DNA from: Cyclaneusma minus
Lineage: Eukaryota; Ascomycota; Leotiomycetes; Marthamycetales; Marthamycetaceae
Assembly: GCA_037179335.1 (NCBI GenBank)
Contig: JAKZHN010000015.1
Location: 620,001-684,000, forward strand
DNA: 64,000 bases
Direction of reading: 5' to 3'
A model generated the notes under the pieces. It did not search any database. It was given only the letters and a program-made list of their open reading frames with translations, and was not told the DNA's origin. A program made the translations under genes and the position numbers. Shown here piece by piece: positions 34,621 to 46,201 of the stretch. Each line of letters starts with the position of its first letter. Position 1 is the first letter of the stretch.

Positions 34621-35534
34621 GCAGACTGGCATGCGAGAGCATAGAGGTAGCAGATTCTCGTCTCAATAAAAGATTCGCTTCTCGGTGCAAGATTCTGTTC
34701 TCAGTATAAGGTTCGTTTCGCATTCATCCATTCCGTCTCAGCTCCGGTGCCTGCCCTTGGCTCAGACTGAACCAACGAGTCAAAATTGAATCCCGAGTTC
34801 AACTAGACGGATTAATTGCAAGCTTCTTGCCACCTGGGAAGTTCCAAGAACGGGCGGCAATTGATGTATAAACTCAAGAACAACTTTGTCTAGAGTGAAG
34901 ATAATAGATATAGAGAAACGGTTTGACTTTTTTGAAAGAAGGAAATTTTCTCTATAATATATAAAAATATCAAGACCTTAGCTCCAAATACAGCCTCGGT
35001 TTAATATAAAAACCCAAAAGTATTATAAATCCACCACCCATATGTGATGTCCTCAATATCCCTGCCAATACTAACGCAAATTCAAATCTGACAATACCAC
35101 GCGAATCCTGGGAGTCAGCTTACCCAGGATAATCTTTCAATCAGTTGAAAAGGAGTGTCTAAGAATTAGATACGAAAGGGTGTGGTCAGAATGATTGGAC
35201 AATGGACACAAGAAAATCAAAAACAGAAGCGAGGATAGTGAGTTCAATAATTGAGCTTCGATCAATCAGATAATCAAAGCCAAATCGGACATCGACAGCA
35301 AGCCCAAGATCGGCAATCAACTCGACATCGACAGCCAACGCACAATCAACAGCTAGCTCGATGATCAACAACTAGCTCGACTATCAAGGATGTGGGTGCT
35401 CCTCTCAAAAGGGAGAACCGGATAGACACAAAGAACGTCCGAATCTGGTTAGTTTTGACTGATTTATGGTATGGTGGCATTCCGAAATCAAGGAGGTGAC
35501 ACTTGACATCTAAGAAGACCACCCTCAGCCAACA

Positions 35535-35720
35535 CAAGTCTTTCGAGTAATCCCAATTCTTTCAAGTATTCACAATGTTTTTAAATAAACCCAAATCTTT
35601 TAAATATTCCCAAATCTTTCAAATATTCTCAATTCTTTCGAATATTCCCAATCACTTGGTTCTATCTCAATTCTTTGGAATATTCACAGTTACTTCGATT
35701 TCTCCCAAATACTTTGTTCA
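35535..35720 (-). repeat. 19-bp GAATATTC satellite, reverse orientation, second block
   Basis: About nine degenerate units (CCCAATTCTTTCAAGTATT, TTCTTTCGAATATTCCCAA and similar) stop about 90 bases before the end of the minus-strand gene at 35814. Confidence 0.65.
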
Positions 35721-35813
35721 CACGAAATCACTTCACTTGCGCATGGGCCTTTGATTCCTGCTTGCATTCATTGATACCATAACAATGCTCTTCAGTGCTA
35801 GCAAACAACCCCC

Positions 35814-37208
35814 TCAAATCAACAGTTCCTGTTCCTCAGCAAAAATCCTTTTCACCGCATCGGCCAATCTCACTCCGGCCTTCCGGAGCACCTCTTCCTC
35901 ATCGTCCCATTCCTCCTCGTCGCCCGCACTTCTCAACACATTACGTCGGATAGCAAGAAAATCCCGTTCCAATTCCTCACCCAGCCCCAGAATAAAAGCC
36001 ACAATACCCTTAACCTTACCAATCAACCCATTATCCCCCAGTAGCTCCGCCCAAGGCAAACACCTCGAAACCGCCACCAAAAGGTCGTTTTGGGAACCTC
36101 CTCTCCCACTTCTCCTGCGAAAACTCCCACCCACCTTATTCCGATGAATCGTCGCATTTCGCAGACCAATCGCCGGCTCCACCGCATCCTCCAACTCGGT
36201 CTTGGTGTTCAAATCTGTACACAATCGCAGCGGCAAATGATGTCTATGCTTCACGAAAAAGTCCTTGAATTCGGACCCGTTTAGTTCGACTTCGTCGGCG
36301 CATTTCCACGGGTTTGCTGCCGGTAAGTGGGTGCGGGCGAAGCGGAAACAGACGCGTTCGATGGCCTTTTGCATGTTATCGGTTGTGAAGCGGCGCGCGG
36401 CGTATGGGATATAATTGTAAAGCGATTCCGGGACGGGTTCGGGGACGGGTGGGGAAGGGGGAGCGGGAGCGGGGGCCGAAATCGGGGCGGAGGCGGGGGC
36501 GGGGGGGTTGTAGATGTGGTCGTAGCGGGCTTGGAGTCTCTGCTGTCTGGGTGTCATGTATTCCTCGTCCTCGTCATCGCTGTCGATGAGCCAGATTGGG
36601 TTTCCTTCGGTGCCGGTGGGCGCGACGCGTGGTGGTGGTGGGATGGCGGGTGAAGGAGCTTCGCGGGGCGATTCCTTGTAGACAGTGGTGCCGCTGGAAA
36701 CAGCAGCGAAACCGCCAGTGTAGCGTGGGAGGGCATCTGAAGGAGCAGAGAGACGACGCCCACCATCTTCACCCCGGAGGAAGTCTGAAAGTGCTCTGGT
36801 GCCTGGCAGCAGGGGACGTGAAGGAGCCGCCACCCTCCTGAAGACGCTGGCACTGCTCACAGCACGAGTACCGCCGAAACCGCCGCCCAATCCCTGGTAT
36901 TTCGAGAATGGCGAGCTGTTGCCAGCTTCACCCGCAGGGCGCACGGCACCGAATCCGCCGACATCCTGGTATTTGGCAAACGGGTGAGGGTGAGGGTGAG
37001 GGCGAGCGGGAGCGGGAGCGCTGGGTGGGACGGGTGAAGCTGCAGGGGGCAGGGCAGCAGCAGGATGAGGAGACGGAGGAGAGGGCGCAGGAGGAGAGGG
37101 CGCAAGCCTTCGCAAGGCGAGGAATCGGCGCGCAACTTTTCGGCCATGACGAAGGGAATATGGGTGCTGCATGTGCCGCAGCCTGCGACGGTATTTCTGT
37201 TTCGGCAT
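35814..37208 (-). CDS. Unknown-family gene B, Pro-rich with SUMO-interaction-like motif
   Basis: A single exon of 464 residues. It has a basic start (MPKQKYRRRLRHMQH), a Pro/Ala-rich region with a duplicated motif (PFAKYQDVGGFGAVR / PFSKYQGLGGGFGGTR), then PIWLIDSDDEDEEY. The latter fits a SUMO-interacting motif: a hydrophobic core followed by Asp/Glu/Ser. After a second Pro/Ala tract comes a C-terminal ~190-residue domain (from YNYIPYAARRFTTDN, through ADEVELNGSEFKDFF, to IFAEEQELLI) shared with the interrupted gene at 26.4-27.5 kb. I do not recognise this domain. Satellite arrays border both sides in opposite orientations. Confidence 0.7.
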   Translation of the reverse strand: MPKQKYRRRLRHMQHPYSLRHGRKVARRFLALRRLAPSPPAPSPPSPHPAAALPPAASPVPPSAPAPARPHPHPHPFAKYQDVGGFGAVRPAGEAGNSSPFSKYQGLGGGFGGTRAVSSASVFRRVAAPSRPLLPGTRALSDFLRGEDGGRRLSAPSDALPRYTGGFAAVSSGTTVYKESPREAPSPAIPPPPRVAPTGTEGNPIWLIDSDDEDEEYMTPRQQRLQARYDHIYNPPAPASAPISAPAPAPPSPPVPEPVPESLYNYIPYAARRFTTDNMQKAIERVCFRFARTHLPAANPWKCADEVELNGSEFKDFFVKHRHHLPLRLCTDLNTKTELEDAVEPAIGLRNATIHRNKVGGSFRRRSGRGGSQNDLLVAVSRCLPWAELLGDNGLIGKVKGIVAFILGLGEELERDFLAIRRNVLRSAGDEEEWDDEEEVLRKAGVRLADAVKRIFAEEQELLI

Positions 37209-37344
37209 GGTATATGCTTGTGGGTGGGGGTGTGAAGATGTAAAGATTAGAAGTTGTGGAGTGGTTGGCGGGAAGGTGGTCGTAAACTCGCAATCCGCGT
37301 CGGTGCTGCCATTTTGGCGTGAACGCGCCTATTATTTTCCGACC

Positions 37345-37900
37345 ACTGGAAATTCCGAATAATTGGGAGAAACCAAAGTAACTGGGAGTATTCAAAGCAA
37401 TCAGGAATATTTCGAATTATTAAGAATATTCCGAGTAATTGGGAATATTCCGAGTCACTGGGAATATTCCGAGTGACTGTGAATATTCAAAGTGATTAGG
37501 AATATTCCAAGTAATTATAATTATTTCGAATAATTTGAGATATTCCAAATGATTTAGAATGTTCTGAGTGTCTAGGAAAACCCGAAGTACTTCCAAGTGA
37601 GTAGGACTATTCCAAACAATCAGAATCATCCCGAGTCCCTGATATTAGGAATATTCCAAGTAATTAGGAAAACCCCAGGTGATTCCAAGTGATGGATAGG
37701 TATTATTCCAAGTAACTAGGAATACTCCGTGTAACTAGGGATACTCTAAATAACTAGAGACATTCCAAGTGATCACGAATAATCCGAGTGACTAGGGAAA
37801 ATGCGGAGTGACTTGGAGGAGAAGAAGACCGGCTTGTTGACAGACATGCAAGGTCTTAGGAAAATTCCAAGTTACTAGGAATTATCCCAATCGTCTAGAT
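37345..37900 (+). repeat. 19-bp GAATATTC satellite array (main block)
   Basis: About 25-30 units follow the consensus AATATTCCRAGTRAYTRGG with a 19-base period. The clearest run is 37425-37510, where GGAATATTCCGAGT recurs. GAATATTC is a perfect dyad (GAA-2-TTC). Degeneracy grows to the right, with a few 10-base partial insertions. Confidence 0.8.
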
Positions 37901-38409
37901 CCTAGAGCAGTCCTAACTCGTAGGACAATATGAATGATCAAACACAAACCGAATAGTCAGACCCAGAAAGCAGCATGAGTGACGAAAAGGCTGTTTGAGC
38001 TGTTTGAAAGCATATTGATTGATTACAGCTATCTCATTCCTCCCAGTATCCAACAAGGCACCGACAACCTGCCGTGTTGCAGCCCTAGTCTGACCTTCAA
38101 CCACGGTCGTCAAATAGGGGATGAGGCTGGCCAGTTGGCGGGTCAAGTAAATGAACTAGGACCGCAGTCTGTTGCTTGCATCTCAACTCAGAACCGCTCT
38201 TACTATTTAGCGGTTTGCGAGGAGGCGCAGTGCAGGATAGATAGATAAAGAGTCTAGAGATGCTGCAAGGAAATTTCCACGGCAACAGTATACACTATGA
38301 GAATCAGTACGCAGGAAGCCACCATTCTGCAGGACTTCCAGCCCTGGCCATACAAACATATCCTTGGTTCTGCTGCACTTGCTTGCCCATCTCAGCCACT
38401 TGGTTCTGT

Positions 38410-38560
38410 GATAACGATCCAAGTGATCAGGAATTTTCAAAGTGATTAGGAATACTCCAAATAACTAGGAATACCCCAAGTAACTAGAAACATTTCAAAC
38501 AGTCAGGAATATTCGAAGTAATCAGAAATACTTCAAGTAGCTAGGAATACTCCAAGTACG
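38410..38560 (+). repeat. 19-bp satellite, second forward block
   Basis: About eight units (GAATACTCCAAATAACTAG, GAATACCCCAAGTAACTAG, GAATATTCGAAGTAATCAG and similar) in the same orientation as the 37.4-kb block, about 500 bases downstream. Confidence 0.75.
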
Positions 38561-40662
38561 GCGCAGGAGAACAGCCAGTTTCACGCGTAAGGAATAGCAC
38601 AGGCTCCGCCCGCAACTCGCAGCACACCTCTCGAGACGGAGAAAAAGGGTAGAACCGTCAAGTAGCAGAAAGCACAAGGCTCCTCCAGACGGCAATCGTC
38701 GTCTGCCTGCCTCGGCTCCCAAAAGCGCATCTCTCGAGCCTTCTCGAGTTTGGGCTTGTTCAAGCCACCGAGTGCAGAAATGTAACAGCGACGACGAAGA
38801 ACGGTGACAGTAAACCAGAAATAGCTTCATCGAATGCGCATATAACGGGGCCTCCTTGGGCTGTAAAAAGAGGCGCACCGTGAGGCTTTGGGGTGCTCCG
38901 CGATGCTACCCTCGTATTGCACTGCACACCTGCGCCCTGTTTCCCATCTCACTCACATAGAGGCGTCCCAGGCGACAGGAGTATTTTGCTTCTTCTCATG
39001 ATTCGGGCCTGTTCTTCGAAGTCTTCCTAGCAAGGATCCTTCGATGACTTCGTTCAGCCTGGCGCATGTATTCGGAAGGCTTCAGCTGGAGCCTGACCTG
39101 GCGCGTGGCGTGTTGACAAGGCTATCGTGACGAGGTTCGATGACGGGAAATCAGGTTCTCCGCGGGCGCATGTCAGCTTCACAGCCGCGGCGTGCTGGTG
39201 CCCGGTGGGCGTTGCTCGTGGACTGCGATACGGCGAACATGACGGAGATGGTGCTGTTTTGGGAGTTGACGTGTTGGGATGGCGAGGCCGCAAAGCATTT
39301 TCTGTCCTGCGGCCATCCGAGACGTTTTGTGCGTGTCTTTAAGCGATGGGAGCACACGACAGCCGTCTTGGGGCAGATTTCATTAATATTGATATGTGGG
39401 CGAAAGGTGTGGGCGCACGGCGGTTTTTGACGTCCTGTTCCTGGAACATCGGCGGACACATGATCGAGGGGACATAGAGAGGATGGGTGCGGAGGACATG
39501 TGGGCCGCCAGCGGGCACATACGGCCGCACGGATCATCAGGATCTGCAGAGGACTTTTTTGTGGGGATTGTGGAACCCTTTCTGGGGGAGATTGTGGGGG
39601 CACACGTGTTCCCAGATTGACTTCATCAAATGTTCACCATCGAGTCTCAGGAATTCGAGATGTCTCGCTTTCTGCCGCAAAAAGTCAAAAACTCTTCATT
39701 CTTCATCATTGTTCCATTCTGCAGGGTTGGCCTTTCGTCCGATGTCTTTTGTGTTTCGGGCCTGGCTGGACGAGCTACCGCATGACAGGCGCATTCCCTG
39801 CGACGTTGTCGTTGCAACGGCTGGTGACTCAAATAGAAAACATCAGTGTCGTATGTTGCTGACTTAAAATTAGGTACCCTGTGCATATACTCTCGACGCC
39901 ATGGAGATGGAACCCCAAGGGCCAAGGTACCGCAAACCAAGCTGCCGCACTCTTGGCAGGGCTGAGCCACGGATGAATCGGTACCTTTCGACTTGTCTGC
40001 CCTGACAACGTGCAAGTCGCTCTGCCGTCGCCGTCGCTAACGTCTTACTGCCGCCCGAAACGATATGCATTTCATTCGGAAGTAAGTCGCCGTCGAAGTC
40101 GTCGTCGCATTCAGGCCTGCGGATGGATCGCTGCCCGGCACCGCGGAAAGCTTAGCTGTGACCGACCCCCCGTTCATCCACCACTTACCCCCAACGAGAC
40201 GAGACTACCCAAGTCCAAAGGCTTCACCATCCACCCAGGGGAAAACCTTGTTTCTATTCCGATCCGGATGGCTAACCTCCACACCATCGGCTTTCCCGAA
40301 TGTAGGTACGAAAAGCCATCACATCATGCCGAAAAGAAGGCGCAGTGACGGTAAGCAAAATCTTCTATATGCTCTATGACCTATCTGCAATGCATCTCCC
40401 ACTTCCCTGCCTTCTTTCTGTCCTTCCAAGACCCTTCCAAGACCCTATCATCTGCCTCAACCCAACCGACTATTTCCAAGACCCGGTCGATCTGCTTCCG
40501 AATTGGCTAAATCAATTCTCCTTTATCATTTCCCCGACATTGCCATCACGTTCCCACTGTGTATGCCGTCATGCCAACATCCAGTCAGTGCACGGCGCTG
40601 AAGGGTCACTAGGTTGTGCCAAAAGTTAAATCACCTGGACTATTAAATGCCGGTTGGTCGCT
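38561..40662. other. Intergenic, no convincing gene
   Basis: Frames at 39.1-39.9 kb on both strands overlap and show no consistent splice pattern. One (39140-39430, +) has a faint NYN-nuclease-like opening, not enough to call. The right end should hold the esterase promoter. Confidence 0.4.
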
Positions 40663-42854
40663 ATGGAGGTACATGTACAGAATAACGAGGAAGCACTTGG
40701 TCACGACCAATGTGTGGGTCTGGGAACCAATGGTCCGAACCAGACATTCTTCAACCCGCCACCTGCCACCCCCAGATATTCTGCTGAAATACCGTCACCT
40801 GCCAGTCCCCGATATTCTGGAGAATTACAAAACTCCCGCGATGCATCCCCCGACTCGACGCAGCCTCAAGACCGCATAAACTTTTGGACAAGACACCGCT
40901 TTTACATCTGCGCTATGGTGTCCTGCGTTTCTCTCATCGCCGTCCTCGTGTCTGTTTTAGCATTATTCGCAAATGGCATTCCCGTTCCACCCCCCGCGGG
41001 AGTCAACTCTATAGTGGCATTGGATTATGGTAGTTTTATGGGGTACGAGGTGAATGGCGTCAACAAGTGGAAGGGTATTCCCTTTGCGGCACCACCCATC
41101 GGAGATTTGAGATTCAGAGCTCCTCAACCTCCTTATAACTTTACCGGAGTCTTTAATGCGTCAAGTGTATGTTGTCAGAATGCCACTCTATTGCCAAGTC
41201 TGCGTGTTGGAGTTTTCAGCTTTCTGGGCTGCTTGGGGAGATGGGGTCACATGACTTATCATGCTTCTTGCTTTCAAAGGGTCTTCAGAGCTGACCATTC
41301 GTTTCTCGTTTAGTATGGATATACTTGCCATTCTACAGACATGCCAATGACGGATGGTTTCTCAGAAGACTGTCTTACCCTCAATGTCTATGCGCCCGCC
41401 AACACTACCAATGTTCCCGTCTACATTTTTATCCAAGGCGGCGGTTTCAATACTCTGAGCAACAGGAATTTCGACGGAGAAACACTGGTCCGAGCTTCAG
41501 GCTACAACATCGCTGTCGTTACGTTCAACTACAGAGTCAGTGCTTATGGCTTCTTGGCCTCAAAAGAAGTGCAAGCCAACGGTGACCTGAACGTTGGGTT
41601 GCTGGATCAGAGGAAAGTGTTTGAGTGGGTCCGGGATTATATAACCGCGGTATGACACATGCATCATGACTTGCTGAAAACAGATGGCTAATGATTCTCA
41701 GTTTGGTGGCAATCCCGGATCAGTGGCTATCGGCGGCGACTCTGCGGGAGGTGCTTCCGTCGATCTCCAGCTCTCGGCCTACGGAGGACGCGATGACGGG
41801 CTTTTCCACCGCGCGGCTGGAGAGTCTCAGTCCTTTGGTGCACAGTTCACTGTTGGACAGTCGCAGTATCAATACAATCATCTGGTCAACGGTACAGGTT
41901 GTTCCATGGCCGCTGATACGTTGGCCTGCCTCCGAAGCCTCAATGAGACAGTTTTACAAAACGCCAATACCGATATCCCCACACCAGGTAGGCTCCAAAC
42001 CCCATGACTTGTTCCCGTGACTTCCAAGAAAATTATCTAACACATTCACAGGCGGCGCCGGAGGCAAACCCCTCTTCATGTACTCCAACGTAATCGACGG
42101 CAACTTCACCCGCGAGTACACCTATCTCGCCTTTGAGTCCGGAAAATACATCAACATCCCCGTAATCTTCGGCGACGTAACCAACGAAGGCACCATCTTC
42201 ACCCCCACCTGGCTCTCCTCCTACCCGCAACTCAACAACTTCATCAAAGACAACTTCCCGCTCCTCAGCGGCGCACAACTCGCCCAGATCGACAAGACGT
42301 ACCCGCGAGTCGGCGGCACCTACGACGGCAAAGGCCCGTATTTCGAAACCGGCGCCCTCGCTTACGGCGAAATGCGCTACACCTGTCCTGGAATTTTCTT
42401 GAGCAGTACTTATGCGATGCGCGGGCTGAATTCTTGGAATTATCACTACGATATTAGCACACCGGGGAATTACAGACAAGGCCTCGGCGTGCCGCATGTG
42501 CAGGAACTCAACGCGATTTGGAACCAAACATCCAACCTCTTCAACGTCAACGACACAGCGCTGACCCAACATGGTCTGAACATCACGGCAACTACTCCGC
42601 GGGTGAATTATGCGAATGCGACGCTGGATATTGTGCCGGTGATCCAGGGCTACTGGACGAGTTTTATTCGGACGGGGAATCCGAATACGTTTAGGAGGGA
42701 GGGGACGCCGGTGTGGGAGAACTTTAATGTGGGGGAGGAGAAGAGGATTCTTTTTCAGGTCGAGAAGGGGGGGACGAGGATGGAGAGGGTGGATGAGCAG
42801 CAGCTTGTGAGGTGTCAGTATTTGAAGAGTTTGTATAACAGTACGGAGCAGTAA
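40663..42854 (+). CDS. Membrane-anchored type-B carboxylesterase
   Basis: Exons 40663-41166, 41314-41649, 41702-41987 and 42052-42854 join in phase to 642 residues. About 85 polar residues (with PRYS...E twice) precede one membrane segment (AMVSCVSLIAVLVSVLALFA), so the catalytic part is probably extracellular or luminal (type II). The fold shows KWKGIPFAAPPIGDLRF, SEDCLTLNVYAP, the oxyanion GGGF and the nucleophile motif GGDSAGG (Ser294). The likely acid is Glu in DVTNEGTIF and the His is in GLGVPHVQEL. Several N-glycosylation sequons follow the membrane segment. The usual signal peptide is absent. The substrate is unknown. Confidence 0.88.
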
Positions 42855-44140
42855 GGGGGAGAAAGCTTGCTGATGACCGGCCCTTTTTGTGAGTCCTGGC
42901 TTGCGTCTGGCTGATATGATGTGGCTGTCATCATGATGGCGGTCTGTCATCTCGGGATCTGGCGTTGGGGACTCGGGCCTGGCGTTTGGGACTGAGAGCT
43001 TGGGATTCGGGACTCTACATCCAGGACTTGGGAAAACTGGACACCCGGCTCCTGGACACGAAGACACGAATAACGACGGCGTTCAATGGAGGATCGGCTT
43101 TAAATTGGCAGCACAGTGCACAGGTACACGGATGGATAGACTGGCGACTGGCGACTGGCATCCTGTGCACAAAGTACAAACTTTCATTTCTTCTCAGACC
43201 TTGTCATTTCAACCACTTTCCCACCTCATATATTTAGACAGATTTCCCCGCAAATCGCCCTAGCTAGCTGGTACTAGAAAGATAACCGATAATCTAGTCC
43301 TAATCGAAAAATAAAATCAAATCTCGCAAAGAAAACTCGTCTGTCAATCCGCTCGAGCATACACATATCTGGATTGTGGTCAACCTAGCGCCGCAACGAT
43401 CACGTGACGGACGACTTTGAAGTTTTGTTGCACGTCGACCGATGTCGGCCGTGCTGGGGGTCCAGCGTGGGGCACGTTGAGCAACGTGTTACTCGTTTGA
43501 GGCTCTCGAGAAACGTGAAAAGCACTGCCATTCCAAAAAACAACACCAATAATGTGTATTCTCAGACATCACGAGGAAGCAAAAACATCACCATCACAGC
43601 ATCCCAAAAAAAGCCACACATCAAAAACAAAAAACAGCCTTAATTGGCTATTCAGCTACCTAGGTATCTTCCGGACTTCCTAGGTATCGATCGATCTGAT
43701 CTGTGTCCAGGGGCAAGTTCAAAATCCGTAATGACAGCCGCCCTGGAGCCTAGTAAACCCCGCAGAAACCTGCCCCTTGGATGTGCCCCATTTGGCAAAA
43801 ACAACGCGAAACCAAAATAAACAACCAGCCAGCGAGGAATCCACGCATGAATTGCACCGATCCCATGGAATGCACCCAGAGAAGCCATGTAGAAAGAAAC
43901 CAGTGCGAAAGCCCCGAGGTGGTGAGTAAAGCGATTTTCTGACGAGCTGGTTTCGACAACCGCGACCATTCTATCAAGCTCGAGGTTTTTGAAGACGGCG
44001 ACGAGGAACTGGATGTTGGAATTGGACCGTCATTTCGATGCAGATGGTATATCGAGCTAAACCGGAAGAGAACGCTTGCTCAACAGTGACGGCACGACAG
44101 TGACGACTGGATGTTCGATCTTTGCCTTGAAATTGGGCGC
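42855..44140. other. Intergenic, possible small membrane protein
   Basis: A minus-strand frame at 43652-43969 has two hydrophobic stretches (LGAFALVSFYMASLGAF and RWLVVYFGFALFL). It has no recognisable homology text and I cannot confirm it. Near 42960-43010 a short GGGACTCGGG-type repeat occurs. Confidence 0.3.
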
Positions 44141-45822
44141 TTAGTAGGCAGGGAATGGGATCATGCCAGAAGAGACGTAGCTGGAGGCCGAAGCAGAGGA
44201 GTCCTTGCGGCTCTCATCGGTGGACTCATCACCAGCTCCTTCAGCGTTGTTGCTGTCATCCTCAGAGATGTTGGCAAGGCTGGGGTTGGAAGCTCTGCGG
44301 CCGAGGGAGCTGAGTCTGCGAGAACGGGCGCGAGGACGCGTGGCATGAGCACGATTGCCCCTGAGCGCGCTACCCTCCTCGCGCGCGTCAACACGCTGTT
44401 CGCGAAGAGATTCAACCGTCTGCTCGCAAGTTTCGATGTATCTCTTGGCGTTGTCCATCTCCCGCTTGTAGTCTTCGACCTCCTTCATCTGCTGGATGAC
44501 GGTGTCGGCAAGACGGTCGATCTGGTTCTGCGACAGCCTCTTCGAGTATTCGATCAGGTTCTGAGCACGGAGAACTGCCGCGTTCCAGACGACGTCGCGG
44601 TTGCCGGATTCGTAGATCATGTCGTCGATGTGCTGGCGGAGGGCGGCGATCTCAGCATCCTTGACTTCGGACTGTTCTTTGCCCATGACCTGAATCTCCT
44701 TGCCCTTGGCCTCCTTCAGGTCTGCCAATTCACGATGGGCTTCATCGAGCTTCTCCTCTGCAGTCTTGAGTTTGGCATTGAGCTCACCCACCTCGTCGGC
44801 GCCTTCAATGGCAGCCAGCTTCTCCAAGGCCTCGTCGCGTTCAAACAAGGCATGGTCGCGCTGAGCAATGACGTCGTTGATGTTGTCCGAGGCCTTCTGC
44901 TCGGCGGCCTTGGCCTCGTCGCGCTCAGTCTCGGCTTGGTCGCGCTCGGCTTTGACGCGCTCGAGAACGACCTTGATATTGTCGCGCTCACCCTCGTCGA
45001 GACCAGTCACCGCGCGCTCGTGCTCAGCCTGAAAGACACGAGAGCTGGCAATGGCAAAGTCGCGCTCGGCCTCGGCGGTGCGGATGCGCTCATCCCGGGC
45101 ACTCAAAAGACCTTCAGCCTCGGTGCGTGTGGCATTAAGCTCGCGGCGGAGTTCATTGACTTCTTGACGAGCGGCGTTGCGATCCAGAACCAGGCCATGG
45201 GTGATCGCGAAGTCGTTGTTCTGGCCCGTGCTCTGTCTGCGCTTGTATTCCTCAACCTGACCACGGAGCTGCTGGAGCTCGAGCAGCATAGCCATGTTAT
45301 CGTTGGACTGCGAACCGTGGGTTAGGGCGCGGCCCCCCATGTTGGAGTCGTCGACCTTGGCACGCTTCAGCTTCACGTCGAACCATGGGCCAATAGATCA
45401 AGAAGAGGATGTGATCAACTTACGGAACTTGAGTACTTAAGGGAAGCGGGTATGTCGAAAGGTGACTGAGAGCGACAAAGCTTGGATTTGGCGTTCAAGG
45501 CAGCGTGGTTTTGTATACTGTAGTAGGCAGCCTGATCTTTGAATTGAGCAATAGCAACGGCGCGGGCGTGGGCGTGGGCGCTCTCAGCCTTGACGCGTGT
45601 GAGCTTTGCATGGAAATGTGGCCAGCAGATGAAGAGAGGAGAATGCGACCAACTTACCTGAGGAGACTTCACGTCAGCAGTACGGGTACGAAGGCTGTGG
45701 GTGTAAGCACGAAGAACTTCCTGGCTGTTGCTGGTTCTGTTGAGACGATCTGAAAGACTTGGAAGACTGGCAGAAGGTTGGAACTCGGAAGCCGAAGCAG
45801 GGAGTCCCAAGGGGGGAGCCAT
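44141..45822 (-). CDS. Coiled-coil protein, unrecognised
   Basis: Exons 45822-45658, 45588-45424 and 45370-44141 join in phase to 519 residues. The first two exons encode a Ser-rich start and AESAHAHARAVAIAQFKDQ. The third is dominated by heptad-rich coiled coil from about residue 130 to 430 (for example AERDQAETERDEAKAAEQK), followed by a basic Ser-rich segment and an Asn/Asp-rich tail. No enzyme motif is visible. A structural or scaffold role is an inference from composition only. An upstream ATG at 45900 opens a different frame. Confidence 0.7.
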
Positions 45823-46201
45823 CCTTCGACAGCGACGGTTGGGGCCCGTGAGTGATACAAACAACGAAGCAATTTTGAAAATCGGTGAAGGAAGAAGGAT
45901 GAGAAGTCATCGTGTCGCAGCTAACAGTAGTGTCATGCCGGCCGTGGACCTGTCATGAAAAGCGAACCTGTCACGGCCGGAGACCTGTCGATCAGGTGTC
46001 TTCAAACATATCGTGGAAGGCTCACTTTGCCTGGAGGCGACAGCAAGGTTTCCAGACGACATGGAAGTTCTTAGACAACTGATCTTCGCTGGGGGAACAT
46101 TGGGGATGCTCTCTTAATGAATAGCTCATGAAATTCGGGGCATCACAAACACTCTTCAGGGGCTGACATATATTAGGGTTCGACATAAATGTGCGCAAGT
46201 T

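Larger units (their letters stand above)
33928..35813. other. Gene-free, satellite-bearing spacer
   Basis: AT-rich DNA with two stretches of the 19-bp satellite (listed separately) and Asp/Ala-type short repeats (GACATCGACAGC...) near 35280-35360. No recognisable gene. Confidence 0.45.

Noticed and set aside
35814..37208. A RiPP precursor, because of the repeated PF[AS]KYQ motif
   Set aside because: Only two copies, no signal peptide, no basic cleavage sites framing a core; better explained as a Pro-rich protein.
39140..39430. NYN-nuclease-like opening (ALLVDCDTAN)
   Set aside because: Similarity covers about ten residues only, and the frame lacks the rest of the domain.
42033..43067. A 344-codon minus-strand frame over the esterase 3' end
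   Set aside because: It overlaps the esterase exon that carries the catalytic His, and has a low-complexity His/Leu/Pro-rich translation.
44111..45325. A 404-codon plus-strand frame opposite the coiled-coil gene
   Set aside because: It is the antisense shadow of a heptad-rich gene with supported introns; codon bias makes its antisense open.
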